Notes under the pieces: model-generated
Seen by the model: the letters and a program-made list of their open reading frames with translations, nothing else
The model's database searches: none
What the model was told of the DNA's origin: nothing
From: Arcobacter venerupis
Lineage (GTDB): Bacteria > Campylobacterota > Campylobacteria > Campylobacterales > Arcobacteraceae
Direction: 5' to 3'
Assembly (NCBI RefSeq): GCF_013201665.1
Contig: NZ_CP053840.1
Coordinates: 1 to 64,000, forward strand
Length of the DNA: 64,000 nt
In this document: positions 27,464 to 37,953 of the stretch, in pieces
Numbering within the stretch: the first letter of the stretch is position 1
Layout: every line of letters begins with the position of its first letter
Position numbers and translations under genes: made by a program

Positions 27464-29479
27464 TTAAAATTTATATGTTAAGTTTGTATATAAAACTCTT
27501 CCAGCCTCTGGAAAACCATAATCAAGTTGATAGTTTTTATCAAATAAATTAGATACTCCAACATCATAACTTAGTTGTTTTGTAATATCATATATTACTT
27601 TTGTTCCCCAAACTACCATGCTTCCTGTTTCTTCATAAGGTGAAGTTGCATTTGTTTTTTTACTTGAAGCATATTGCATATTTAAATTTGTTGTAAGACT
27701 TTTTACAGGTTGATAATTTACAGCCATAGCTACTTTATTATTAGGAACATTAGTTATTTCAACTAAATTGTCTTTATCTTCAAGTAATAATCTTGTATAA
27801 CTTCCTTCAACTGTTAAACCATTTTCAAAGTCATGCATATATTCTAACTCAAAACCTTTTTGAGATACATTTCCAACATTTTGTAATTGTTGTTGTTTTG
27901 TTGTGCCATAATAAACATTAACATAATCACTTTGGATAAAATCTTTTATATCAGCATAAAAGACGCTACCTTTTAATGTTGAACTCTGGAAAAGTTTATT
28001 AAATCCAACTTCGTAATTGATTGTTCTTTCTTCATCTAAATCAGGATTTGGTATAAATCTTTTAAATTTAAATGAATATCTATCTTTGATACTTGGAAAT
28101 CTTGTTTTTTTTGCAACTCCTCCATAAATTCCTAAACTTTCATCTATATCATATTCAAGTTTTGCCATTGGATTTATAGCATCTGCATTTCCTTTATCAA
28201 ACTCTGCTTTTGTACCAAATCCAGTAATATCCGTTCCATTAGGTGTTGAACCATAACTTCCACTTGAACCAAAATTTGTATTGTCTGCTTTTTGAACATC
28301 ATCTTTGTCATAACTTGCACCAAATATAAATCTAGTTTTTTTATTAATATGATAAGTGTCTTCAAAACCTAATGAATAAGTGTAAACACTCATTTCATAA
28401 TTTTGAGCTTGTTTAGCACCACCTTCTGTATGGTTATCTTCTTTTGCATGAAGAGCAACTTTTATATTATTATTTCCACTATCCAATTGTCCTAACTCAA
28501 GTGACATACCTTTTGTATCATCATCATACCAACTAGGATTTCCTACACCACCATAACTATATGTTGAGTGAGTGTCATCAGTATAAATTGATAAAGAATT
28601 TTTAAATTTATCATAAAAAAATCTAGTTTTTAAGTAGAAATATTTAAAATCAGTTTTTGATAAGAAATAAATACTCTCTTTATCCCAATAATCCCAATCC
28701 CAATATTTTGGGCTATCTGATAAATATACTGTTGGAGGTACACCTTTATCTGCTTTTTGATTTATATAATTAATTGCATATTCATCTGTGTCATTTGGTG
28801 TATAACCAACTTTTAGATTTAGTTTTTTATCTAGTGAATCAGACTCTACTCTTTTATCACTTTTTTGTAAGTTGGTATGAGTGAAATCTTTTGATAATGG
28901 GTAATTGTCTCTTTCAAGGTAAGAACCAGATGCTTGAACATAATATTTACCTTGGTTCGTACCTAAGTTTATATAAGATTTTTTACCTCCACCTGAAAAA
29001 ATACCACTAGATATTGTTCCTTCAAACTCTTTAGTCGGTTTCTTTGTTACTAGATTTATTGCACCTGCAAAAGTATTAGCCCCAAGTAAAGGAGAAGTCA
29101 ATCCTTTACTTAGTTCAATTTGTGATAAATCAAATGTTGTAAATCTTGAAAAATCTACATATCCATCATAAGCAACTGCGATTGGAATACCATCAATGTA
29201 TAAAGGAACATGTTTTACATCAAAACCTCGAACATTAACCATCTGTTCATTTCTACCACCACTATTATAAATACTAATACCACTTACTGTGTCTAAGGCT
29301 TCAAGTATTGTTTTCTTCTCACCATTTTGCATATCTTCACTATAAATTACATTACTATTAAACTTCTGGTCACCCGTATAAGAATCTATAACATCAATTT
29401 TTCCTAACTCAAAAGTTTCAGCATATATTGAACTTACAAATAAACTAGCTGAGATAGTTGAAAAAACTATTTTTTTCAT
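27464..29479 (-). CDS. TonB-dependent outer membrane receptor under a ModE-like operator
   Basis: A 671-residue outer membrane transporter with a signal peptide (to about residue 20). A TonB-box-like KIDVID is near 28-33, the plug domain has TVSGISIYNSGGRNEQMVNV (near 64-83), YIDGIPI near 94 and GANTFAGAINLVTKKP near 128. A 22-strand barrel ends in YTNLTYKF with the terminal Phe. The ModE-like operator at 29503-29526 lies just before the start, suggesting it imports a Mo- or W-containing chelate. It is the first gene of a ten-gene operon ending at 20115. Confidence 0.9.
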   Translation of the reverse strand: MKKIVFSTISASLFVSSIYAETFELGKIDVIDSYTGDQKFNSNVIYSEDMQNGEKKTILEALDTVSGISIYNSGGRNEQMVNVRGFDVKHVPLYIDGIPIAVAYDGYVDFSRFTTFDLSQIELSKGLTSPLLGANTFAGAINLVTKKPTKEFEGTISSGIFSGGGKKSYINLGTNQGKYYVQASGSYLERDNYPLSKDFTHTNLQKSDKRVESDSLDKKLNLKVGYTPNDTDEYAINYINQKADKGVPPTVYLSDSPKYWDWDYWDKESIYFLSKTDFKYFYLKTRFFYDKFKNSLSIYTDDTHSTYSYGGVGNPSWYDDDTKGMSLELGQLDSGNNNIKVALHAKEDNHTEGGAKQAQNYEMSVYTYSLGFEDTYHINKKTRFIFGASYDKDDVQKADNTNFGSSGSYGSTPNGTDITGFGTKAEFDKGNADAINPMAKLEYDIDESLGIYGGVAKKTRFPSIKDRYSFKFKRFIPNPDLDEERTINYEVGFNKLFQSSTLKGSVFYADIKDFIQSDYVNVYYGTTKQQQLQNVGNVSQKGFELEYMHDFENGLTVEGSYTRLLLEDKDNLVEITNVPNNKVAMAVNYQPVKSLTTNLNMQYASSKKTNATSPYEETGSMVVWGTKVIYDITKQLSYDVGVSNLFDKNYQLDYGFPEAGRVLYTNLTYKF

Positions 29480-29502
29480 ATTTTTCCTTTTAGTTTACTA
29501 AC

Positions 29503-29526
29503 CATTATATATTTGAGTATATAACG
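29503..29526. promoter_or_regulatory. ModE-like operator of the TonB receptor operon
   Basis: CATTATATA and TATATAACG are separated by six bases; the right half is followed by AT as in the full consensus. It lies 24-47 bases upstream of the receptor start, where a bound repressor would cover the promoter. Confidence 0.7.
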
Positions 29527-29629
29527 ATAGATAATATTTTAAATAATTAATGCAGTAAATTAAACTATTATCTTTATAATCTTTTAATTTATACTGAACA
29601 ATTACACCAAGTAATGGGATGTTTTATGT

Positions 29630-30484
29630 TTATAAGCCTTGAATCATTGGGCTAAATGCTTTTGTACTTAGACTTACTTTTTGTCCTATTTTTAGATTTT
29701 TTGCTTCTTCATTTCCAACAACAACTTCAACTAATTGTTGGCCAATTGATACAATAGCAATATGTATTACATCAACTTTTATAATGTCTAAAAGTTCTCC
29801 CTCAAATGAGAATTTTTGACTACCTTTTGTTTTTAAAAGAACATCTTTTGGTGATCCATCATTTATAATTTGACCGTAATTTAAAACTACGACACGATTT
29901 GCCAAACGATAAATTTCACTTGGATCATGACTTACCATGATAGTAGTTGTATTAAACTCTTTGTGTAATGTAAGAATTTCATTTTGAAGTTTAGTTCTCA
30001 TCTCTGAATCAAGTGCAGATAATGGTTCATCCATGAGTAGAATTTTTGGTTTATTCATTAAAGCTCTGCACAAACTAATTCTTTGTTTCTGTCCCCCACT
30101 TAGTGTTTGTGGGAATCTATTTTTTAACTCTTCTAATTCTGTCATTTTTAATAAATAGTGAGCCAACTCTTTATCTTTATTTACATAAAGAAGATTATCT
30201 AATACAGAGAAGTTTGGAAATAATGCATAATCCTGAAAAACAAAACCTATCTCTCTTTTTTGTGGTGCTAGAGAGAATTTTTCATTAAGCCAAATATTAT
30301 CATCAATTTTAATTGTTCCATTTGCACTTTCAAGTCCGGCTAAAATTCTAAGAAGTGTTGTTTTTCCACTTCCACTTAATCCTGCAAGTGCTAAAAATTC
30401 ACCTTGTTTTATTTCAAGATTTACATTTAAATCCATTTCTCCATTTGCACCATGAAGTTTTTTGTTAATATTAATATTTATCAT
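29630..30484 (-). CDS. modC: Molybdate ABC transporter ATPase ModC
   Basis: A 284-residue ATPase. Walker A GLSGSGKTT is near 35, the Q-loop lies in IGFVFQDYALFPNF near 80, the signature TLSGGQKQRISL near 122, and Walker B KILLMDEPLSALD near 145. The C-terminal part (about 215-284) holds a short TOBE-like region as in ModC. It forms an ATGA overlap with modB. Together with ModA and ModB it imports molybdate, as in the Campylobacter jejuni mod operon (Cj0300c-Cj0303c). Confidence 0.92.
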   Translation of the reverse strand: MINININKKLHGANGEMDLNVNLEIKQGEFLALAGLSGSGKTTLLRILAGLESANGTIKIDDNIWLNEKFSLAPQKREIGFVFQDYALFPNFSVLDNLLYVNKDKELAHYLLKMTELEELKNRFPQTLSGGQKQRISLCRALMNKPKILLMDEPLSALDSEMRTKLQNEILTLHKEFNTTTIMVSHDPSEIYRLANRVVVLNYGQIINDGSPKDVLLKTKGSQKFSFEGELLDIIKVDVIHIAIVSIGQQLVEVVVGNEEAKNLKIGQKVSLSTKAFSPMIQGL

Positions 30485-31182
30485 TTATCAAATCCTGAAA
30501 ATACTTTTTTTTGTTTTCCATTAAAAATATAAACACCCAAAAGTGTAAGGAAGCTCAGTGTTATCATTATTGCACTATAAATATGGGCATTTGTATAATC
30601 CATAATTTCAACAAATTCATAAATAGCAACTGAGGCAACTTTTGTTTGTCCAGGAATACTTCCCCCAACCATTAAAACAACTCCAAATTCACCTACAGTA
30701 TGGGAAAAAGTTATAATAAGTGCTGTTAATAATGCAGGTTTCATATTTGGTAGAGCAACTTTAAAAATAGTTGTTAACTTGTTTTTTCCAGAGATATAAC
30801 TAGCTTCTAGCATATTTTTATTTAGACCCTCAAAACCACCTTGTAAAGGTTGAACCATAAAAGGCAGACTATAAAAACAACTAGCAATTATTAATCCAGT
30901 GAAATTAAATACAAGTTTTATTCCAAAAGTACTTTCAAAAAATGCTCCAATTGGAGAGTTATAAGATAGTGCCCAAAGTATATAAAACCCAATAACAGAA
31001 GGTGGTAAAACTATAGGAAGAGCTGTAATTGCTTCAAAAAATGGTTTTAATTTTGATTTTGATTGAGATAAAAACCAAGCAAGTGGTAAACTTATAAAAA
31101 ATAGAATTAAAGTTGTAATACCAGCTAATTTGAACGAGATTAAAAAAGGTTCAAATTCTATGTTTTTCAATAACTCAATCAT
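30481..31182 (-). CDS. modB: Molybdate ABC transporter permease ModB
   Basis: A 233-residue inner membrane permease with about five helices, the EAA loop EASYISGKNKLTTIFKVALP (near 122-141) and the typical HTVGEFGVVLMVGGSIPGQT (near 160-179). It overlaps the mop-like gene by 8 bases upstream and modC by 4 bases downstream. A second ModB-like permease lies at 20953. Confidence 0.92.
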   Translation of the reverse strand: MIELLKNIEFEPFLISFKLAGITTLILFFISLPLAWFLSQSKSKLKPFFEAITALPIVLPPSVIGFYILWALSYNSPIGAFFESTFGIKLVFNFTGLIIASCFYSLPFMVQPLQGGFEGLNKNMLEASYISGKNKLTTIFKVALPNMKPALLTALIITFSHTVGEFGVVLMVGGSIPGQTKVASVAIYEFVEIMDYTNAHIYSAIMITLSFLTLLGVYIFNGKQKKVFSGFDK

Positions 31183-31576
31183 TTATAATTTCCTGTATTG
31201 ATAAGTTACTAGCTTTTATCAAAATTGTAACTTCATCGTTTTTTTGTAGATTCATTCTTTTTGAAGAATCTTTTGTAATGATACTTTCAAAAAGAACATC
31301 ATTAACTTTTAAGATAACACTACTTAAAAGTTGCCCATTTTCTAGGCTTTCTATAGTTGCAACAAGTTGATTTGAAAAACTCATATCTCCATTTAGATTT
31401 TTTGCAATTGATATATCTGAGGGTTTTACTAAAAGTTTTACTTTTTTGCCTATTTGCATATCACTACTTAAATCTAAACTCATCATTTTTAGAGTTAATC
31501 CTGAAAAATCAAACTCTACGATATTTAAGTTATCGATATTATTTATCTTTTTTATTGTTGCAACTAATTGACTCAT
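31175..31576 (-). CDS. TOBE-domain molybdate-binding protein of the mod operon
   Basis: A 133-residue protein made of two TOBE/Mop-like halves (about 3-65 and 66-130), with FSNQLVATIESLENGQLLSS near 67-86 and the close VTILIKASNLSI. It matches the small extra gene between modA and modB in Campylobacter jejuni (Cj0302c). It probably binds molybdate in the cytoplasm. It is a third source of Mop-type domains here, besides ModE and the protein at 19677. It overlaps modA by four bases (ATGA). Confidence 0.8.
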   Translation of the reverse strand: MSQLVATIKKINNIDNLNIVEFDFSGLTLKMMSLDLSSDMQIGKKVKLLVKPSDISIAKNLNGDMSFSNQLVATIESLENGQLLSSVILKVNDVLFESIITKDSSKRMNLQKNDEVTILIKASNLSIQEIIND

Positions 31577-32349
31577 TTAACTAAATATCCATAATCTACA
31601 AATATTTTTTTCGCTTTTTCGCTTAATATAAAATCATAAAATGCTTTTACTTCTGCATTATCTTTTGCATTATTGATGATTACTATACCTTGTTTGATTG
31701 GTTTATATAAAGTTGGATCAACACTTATCCAGTTGATATTTTCTTTATATTGAGACATTTTTTCATCATATAATGATGATTTTGCAATAAATCCAACATC
31801 AGCAGCAGTTGTTGCATAAGTTACAACTTGTGAAATTGATTCTGCATATACAAATTTACTCTCAATTGAATCAGGAATTTTTGCATTTTTTATAGCTTCA
31901 ATAGCTGCTGTTCCATATGGTGCAGTTTTTGGGTTTGCAATAGCAATTTTTGATATTGAATCATCTTTAATTAAATCTATTCCTTTTTTGAAATCAAGTT
32001 CTTTTGAACTTAACATTGCAATTGCACCTTGTGCATAAACAACAGGTTTTGTAATTGCTATATTTTCTTCATAAAGAGACTCAGGGAATTTCATATCTGC
32101 AGACATAAAGATATTAAATGGAGCTCCATTTTTAATTTGTGCAGTTAATTTACCACTACTTCCTAAAGTTACTTGTATTTGTGTATCAGGATTTGTTTTA
32201 TTAAATTCTGCAATTAACTCATTTATTACATAACTAACATTCGCTGCAACTGCTATATTTACTTGCCCTGCAAACATTGTTGAACTTAAAACCATTAAAC
32301 CTAAAATTATCTTTTTACCTGCAAGCAGGATTCCACTTTGTTTCATCAT
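31573..32349 (-). CDS. modA: Periplasmic molybdate-binding protein ModA
   Basis: A 258-residue protein with a signal peptide (to about residue 28, FAG-QVNIAVAANVS). ModA markers are VTLGSSGKLTAQIKNGAPFNIFMSADMKFPE (near 60-90, in short: GSSGKL and NIFMSAD) and the segment IAIANPKTAPYGTAAIEA near 135-152. It captures molybdate and tungstate for ModBC. The first Met-Met allows either start; ribosome site AAGGAAA is upstream. It follows modE by 9 bases. Confidence 0.93.
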   Translation of the reverse strand: MMKQSGILLAGKKIILGLMVLSSTMFAGQVNIAVAANVSYVINELIAEFNKTNPDTQIQVTLGSSGKLTAQIKNGAPFNIFMSADMKFPESLYEENIAITKPVVYAQGAIAMLSSKELDFKKGIDLIKDDSISKIAIANPKTAPYGTAAIEAIKNAKIPDSIESKFVYAESISQVVTYATTAADVGFIAKSSLYDEKMSQYKENINWISVDPTLYKPIKQGIVIINNAKDNAEVKAFYDFILSEKAKKIFVDYGYLVK

Positions 32350-32358
32350 TTTTTTTCC

Positions 32359-33141
32359 TTATTTTCCAATTATTACATCAGAGGCTTTTATAATAGCACT
32401 CACCTGCGTACCCTTTTTCATTTTTAATCTATCAAAAGAACCTGTCGTTATAACCGAAGCAATTTTGTCACTATTACCAATGTCAATAATTAATTCAGTA
32501 TTTATTTCATCTTGATTCACAGAATCAATTGTTCCTTGAAATTTATTCCTTGCACTGATATTTAATGAAATATCAGTTGTGATTAATACAGTACTTGATT
32601 TAAAAATAGCTACAACTTCATCTCCTAATTTTAAATTTAGATTATTCACTGCTGTTTTTGTTATAACTGAAACAAGTGTGTAACCACTTTTTAGTTTTAT
32701 AAAAACTTCAGCATTTATTTTTCCATATTCAATTAATTCCACTGTTCCACTTATCTGATTTCTTGCACTTATTTGCATTGATAATCTCCTTATAGTTTTT
32801 AATGTTCCTGTATTTATATCAGTTATCTGACTTAAATTCTTAAGAAACTTCTTTTGTTCATTTCTTAAAATTTCAAAAGTTGCTATAAGATTTTCTCCAT
32901 AAGGTGTAAGTGTTGTTCCTCCGCCTCCAACTCCGCCAGTTTCTCTTTGAACTATTGGTGTTGTTGACAGATTGTTCATAGATTCAATGGCTTCCCATGC
33001 TGCTTTATAACTCATAGGAACTTCTTTGGCTGCTTTACTAATTGAACCTGTTCTTTTAACTGCAATTAATAAATCAATTCTTTTTTCTAATAAAAAAGGT
33101 TGATTAAAAATCTCTAAAGTTAAATTTGATGATAATTCCAC
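32359..33141 (-). CDS. modE: Molybdenum-responsive regulator ModE
   Basis: A 260-residue regulator. The winged helix-turn-helix of about 1-120 contains GSISKAAKEVPMSYKAAWEA (near 32-51) and the flexible VGGGGTTLTPYGE near 72-84. Two Mop domains follow, starting QISARNQISGTV near 122 and NISARNKFQGTI near 194. This full di-Mop layout matches E. coli ModE, a repressor of modABC when Mo is bound. The start is GTG with AAGGA upstream. Two ModE-like operators precede its own gene, so autoregulation is likely. Confidence 0.93.
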   Translation of the reverse strand: MELSSNLTLEIFNQPFLLEKRIDLLIAVKRTGSISKAAKEVPMSYKAAWEAIESMNNLSTTPIVQRETGGVGGGGTTLTPYGENLIATFEILRNEQKKFLKNLSQITDINTGTLKTIRRLSMQISARNQISGTVELIEYGKINAEVFIKLKSGYTLVSVITKTAVNNLNLKLGDEVVAIFKSSTVLITTDISLNISARNKFQGTIDSVNQDEINTELIIDIGNSDKIASVITTGSFDRLKMKKGTQVSAIIKASDVIIGK

Positions 33142-33153
33142 ACGTGTCCTTTT

Positions 33154-33177
33154 GGTTATATCTTTTTCTATATAACG
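33154..33177. promoter_or_regulatory. ModE-like operator 1 of the modE operon
   Basis: GGTTATATC, six bases, TATATAACG (then AT). The left half matches seven of nine consensus positions and the right half all. It lies 13-36 bases before the modE GTG. Confidence 0.65.
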
Positions 33178-33197
33178 ATAAATAAAAAAAATTTTAG

Positions 33198-33221
33198 CAT
33201 TATGTATCTTAATATATAACG
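33198..33221. promoter_or_regulatory. ModE-like operator 2 of the modE operon
   Basis: CATTATGTA, six bases, TATATAACG (then AT). It has the same geometry as operator 1, centred 44 bases away, and is next to the nifK terminator. Confidence 0.65.
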
Positions 33222-33231
33222 ATAAATTAAA

Positions 33232-33260
33232 AAAAACTAGAAGAAGATCTTCTAGTTTTT
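33232..33260 (-). terminator. Terminator of nifHDK
   Basis: CTAGAAGA/TCTTCTAG with an AGA loop, flanked by A5 and T-runs, sits four bases after the nifK stop and ends the nifH operon before modE. Confidence 0.85.
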
Positions 33261-33263
33261 AAA

Positions 33264-34808
33264 TTATCTCACTGAATCGAAGAAATAATCTGTTTTTGCA
33301 ATATCTTTAGTCTCTTCATCTAATTGATCTAAGATAGCATTTGTAATCCAAGTTAATAGATTTAATCCACCTTCATAACCACTAATAGAGTATCTATGTA
33401 AGTGATGTCTATCAAAAATTGGGAATCCAATTCTGATTAAAGGTATTTTTGTATCTCTATATAATTCTTTTCCGTAAACATTTCCAATCATAAAGTCAAC
33501 TGGTTCTGTGAATAATAAACTTCTTAAATGCCATAAATCTTTTCCACCCCAAATATTACATTCAGCAGCTCTAGAAGATTTAGCTAAGATAGCTTTCATA
33601 TCTTCTTCCCAACCTTTTCTTGGTGCATTATTACACACAATGTGAGTTGGAACTGAACCCATTTCTACTAAGAATGAAACCATTCCTAATAAGAAGTCAG
33701 GATCTCCCCAGATTGCAATCTTTTTACCATGCATATATGGATAAGAATCTTGCATTGCATCAACAAATTTTGCTCTTTGTTGTTTTAATTCTTCAGGAAC
33801 TTCTTTTCCAGTTAATTCTGCTAATTTCATAACAAAACCATCTGTTCCACTTAATCCAATTGGATTACAAGTTGCAAAAGTTTGTTTCCATTTATTTTTA
33901 ATAGTTTTAGCTGTTAAAATTGAAGAATATTTTTGTAAACTTATAGTCGCTTTTGCGTTAATTGCTGTTTTTGCATCAGCTATTTTTGTTCCACCAGCAT
34001 ATAATTTATATTCTCCAGCTCCTGTGTCCCATTGCTCTTCATGGTCACCAATCATGATGATTTTATCACCAAACATTTTAGAGATTTTTTTAATTTCTTT
34101 TAATGATCCCAAATATGGTTCAAATCCAGGAATTATATTAATTCTTTCAGCATCAACTACTCTTTCAACACCTTCAGATAATTGCTCTAAAGTTGATTTC
34201 ATCATATTGTCATAACCTGTAATATGTGATCCAACAAATGAAGGAGTATGAGCATGAGTAATAAGAGTATTATCTAAATCACCCTCAGCATCAGCTCTTG
34301 CACCAATAACGAATGCATTTAAATCATCTCCGATAACTTCTGCCATACAAGTTGTACTTACAGAAATCATTTCAGGTTTATATAAAGCATTACAGTTTCT
34401 TAAACCATCTTTCATATTAGCAAGTCCACCAAATACCGCTGCTGATTCTGACATTGAATCAGAAACACAAGGAGTTGGTTCTTTAAAGTGTCTAGTGAAA
34501 TAAGTTCTAAAATATGCAACACATCCATGCGAGCCATGAACATAAGGCATAGTGTTTTCAAAACCTAAACCAACCATTACAGCACCTAAAGGTTGACAAG
34601 CTTTTGCAGGGTTAACTGTAATAGCTTCTCTTGCTAAATTTTTTTCTCTATAATCCCAAGATTTTGTCCATTCTGCAATTTCTGCAACTTTCTCAGGTGA
34701 AGTAGCACCTGTAGAACTCTCAAATTGTTTTTTATTTTTTAAAACTTCTTGGTATTCAGGCTTTAAAAAAAGTTTTTGTCCGTTTACTATATTATCTAAA
34801 TCTTGCAT
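33264..34808 (-). CDS. nifK: Nitrogenase MoFe protein beta chain NifK
   Basis: A 514-residue subunit. P-cluster ligands are visible: Cys in PAKACQPLGAVMVGLG near 68, HGSHGCVAYFRTYFTRHF near 93-110, and STTCMAEVIGDDLNAFV near 151. The N-terminal part (residues 1-60) is of the usual length for group I/II enzymes. It follows nifD by 10 bases with GGAG upstream. Part of the nifH-unknown-nifD-nifK operon. Confidence 0.98.
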   Translation of the reverse strand: MQDLDNIVNGQKLFLKPEYQEVLKNKKQFESSTGATSPEKVAEIAEWTKSWDYREKNLAREAITVNPAKACQPLGAVMVGLGFENTMPYVHGSHGCVAYFRTYFTRHFKEPTPCVSDSMSESAAVFGGLANMKDGLRNCNALYKPEMISVSTTCMAEVIGDDLNAFVIGARADAEGDLDNTLITHAHTPSFVGSHITGYDNMMKSTLEQLSEGVERVVDAERINIIPGFEPYLGSLKEIKKISKMFGDKIIMIGDHEEQWDTGAGEYKLYAGGTKIADAKTAINAKATISLQKYSSILTAKTIKNKWKQTFATCNPIGLSGTDGFVMKLAELTGKEVPEELKQQRAKFVDAMQDSYPYMHGKKIAIWGDPDFLLGMVSFLVEMGSVPTHIVCNNAPRKGWEEDMKAILAKSSRAAECNIWGGKDLWHLRSLLFTEPVDFMIGNVYGKELYRDTKIPLIRIGFPIFDRHHLHRYSISGYEGGLNLLTWITNAILDQLDEETKDIAKTDYFFDSVR

Positions 34809-34818
34809 AGCCTTCTCC

Positions 34819-36276
34819 TTACGCTTCTTTTTCCCATGGAGCTTTTGTGTGGTTCCATACTGGCGAATTTATTGCTAAATCCATATCTTTTGCGAAAATT
34901 GCAAAAGCGTCATATCCATGATAAGGACCACTATAATCCCATGAGTGCATTTGTCTAAATGGTAATCCCATTTTTTGGAATACATATTTCTCTTTTACCC
35001 CTGCTGCAACTAAGTCTGGTCTTAATTTTTTAACGAACGCTTCTAATTCATACTCATTAGCATCATCATAAATTAAAGTAGATCTTTCAATCTCGTCTTT
35101 AGTTCTTTTATAATCATCCCCATGTCCGAATTCATAACCTGTTCCGATTACTTCCATTCCTAAATCTTCATAAGCTCCAATAACGTGTCTTGGTCTTAAT
35201 CCACCAACATAAAGCATAACTTTTTTACCCTCTAACATTGGTCTGTATTTTGCAATAACAGCATCAGTCATAGCAGTATATTTAGCAATAACAGCTTCAG
35301 TTTTTGCTTGAATTGTTTCATCAAAGAATGAAGCAATTTTTCGCAAACTCTCAGTTGTTTTTGTAGGTCCAAAGAAGTTATATTCCATCCAAGGCACATT
35401 GAACTCTTGTTCCATATGTCTAGCAATATAGTTCATTGATCTATAGCAATGTAATAAATTTAATTTTGATTGAGGAGCAATAGCTAACTCTTTATAAGTA
35501 GCATCCCCAGACCATTGAGCAATAACTCTTAAACCCATTTCTTCTAAAATAATTCTTGTTGACCAAGCATCTCCACCGATGTTATAATCCCCAATAATTG
35601 ATACATCATAAGGAGTTGATTCGAAATCTTTTCTATAAGAAGTATCTGGCATGATATAATCTCTAATCATATCGTTTGCAATGTGGTGACCAAGTGATTG
35701 AGAAACTCCTCTAAATCCTTCACATGAAACTGCAATCGTTTGATGACCTGTTTCTTTTTTATGCATTTTAGCAACTGCGTGAATATCGTCCCCAATTAAT
35801 CCAATTGGACACTCTGATTGAACTGAAATTCCATTATTTAATGGGAATAATTCATCAATTTCTTGAAGTGCTTTTTTAAGTTTTTTATCTCCACCAAATA
35901 CGATATCTTTCTCATTAAAATCTGTAGAAAAGTTCATAGTAACGAAAGTGTCAACACCTGTTGTTCCTATATAATAATTTCTTCTTCCACCTCTTGAATA
36001 TTGTCCACATCCAATTGGTCCATGAGAGATATGAATCATATCTTTAATTGGTCCCCAAACAACCCCTTTTGAACCCGCATATGCACAACCTCTTTGTGAC
36101 ATTACACCTGGTACTGTTTGTTTGTTACTTCTTGTTGTATCACAAGAACCTTTTCCTGTTTCAGGTGAATCTACACCTAAATGTTTTGCTCTACTTTTTT
36201 TAGCTTTTTCTGGATATGCTTCTAATACTTCAGCAATCGCTTCTTTTTGAAGACTTTCTAATGTTTCTGGTCCCAT
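34819..36276 (-). CDS. nifD: Nitrogenase MoFe protein alpha chain NifD
   Basis: A 485-residue subunit that holds FeMo-co. P-cluster Cys lie in [16 protein letters not shown] near 60-75, [11 protein letters not shown] near 84-94 and [11 protein letters not shown] near 155. The FeMo-co Cys is in [10 protein letters not shown] near 275 and the cofactor His in [18 protein letters not shown] near 440-457. The residues matching Val70, Gln191 and His195 around the active site are present ([16 protein letters not shown]), so it is a Mo-type enzyme. AAAGGAG lies before the ATG. Confidence 0.98.
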   Translation of the reverse strand: MGPETLESLQKEAIAEVLEAYPEKAKKSRAKHLGVDSPETGKGSCDTTRSNKQTVPGVMSQRGCAYAGSKGVVWGPIKDMIHISHGPIGCGQYSRGGRRNYYIGTTGVDTFVTMNFSTDFNEKDIVFGGDKKLKKALQEIDELFPLNNGISVQSECPIGLIGDDIHAVAKMHKKETGHQTIAVSCEGFRGVSQSLGHHIANDMIRDYIMPDTSYRKDFESTPYDVSIIGDYNIGGDAWSTRIILEEMGLRVIAQWSGDATYKELAIAPQSKLNLLHCYRSMNYIARHMEQEFNVPWMEYNFFGPTKTTESLRKIASFFDETIQAKTEAVIAKYTAMTDAVIAKYRPMLEGKKVMLYVGGLRPRHVIGAYEDLGMEVIGTGYEFGHGDDYKRTKDEIERSTLIYDDANEYELEAFVKKLRPDLVAAGVKEKYVFQKMGLPFRQMHSWDYSGPYHGYDAFAIFAKDMDLAINSPVWNHTKAPWEKEA

Positions 36277-36302
36277 AATTTCTCCTTTAAAGAAAAAGTA
36301 GC

Positions 36303-36662
36303 TTACGCTACTTTAACTCTGTATAGATTCATGTCATCTAATTTTCTACAAACTGCTTTAGTTGCATCACCATCAACGCTTTTTGAAATTTCAGAAATTT
36401 GGTATTTATTTGTGTAATAAATCATTTTAAAACCATCAATTTCTTTACATTCAGTATTTGTATAATAATCTACAAGTGCAGTATGTAAAAAAGAACCTTC
36501 AGCAACTGGAATAGTTTCTAATTTAACACCTTCTCTTGTTTCACTTGTTAATGTTACTGTTTTCCCTGCAGCATCAATACCTTCGTTTACTTTTTCGATT
36601 ACTTTTTCAAAACTTACATTATTACCTTCACTCGCTGGAAAGTGGTATCCACATACAAACAT
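36303..36662 (-). CDS. Unknown 119-residue protein between nifH and nifD
   Basis: A real gene by position (between nifH and nifD in one operon), AAGGAG before its ATG, and codon use like its neighbours. The sequence starts [14 protein letters not shown] and ends [15 protein letters not shown]; it has no signal peptide, no membrane helix and only three Cys. It is not a PII (NifI) protein, which is what some archaea and clostridia carry near here, because the T-loop and PII signatures are absent. Not recognised. It may act in nitrogenase assembly or control. Confidence 0.75.
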   Translation of the reverse strand: MFVCGYHFPASEGNNVSFEKVIEKVNEGIDAAGKTVTLTSETREGVKLETIPVAEGSFLHTALVDYYTNTECKEIDGFKMIYYTNKYQISEISKSVDGDATKAVCRKLDDMNLYRVKVA

Positions 36663-36719
36663 AATTTTCTCCTTACTACTATTTTTATTTTAATTTTTTT
36701 GTTTTTTTAATCTTAATGA

Positions 36720-37953
<1,234 letters not shown>

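Noticed and set aside
36303-36662. PII-like NifI between nifH and nifD
   Set aside because: No PII T-loop or signature; length alone is similar.
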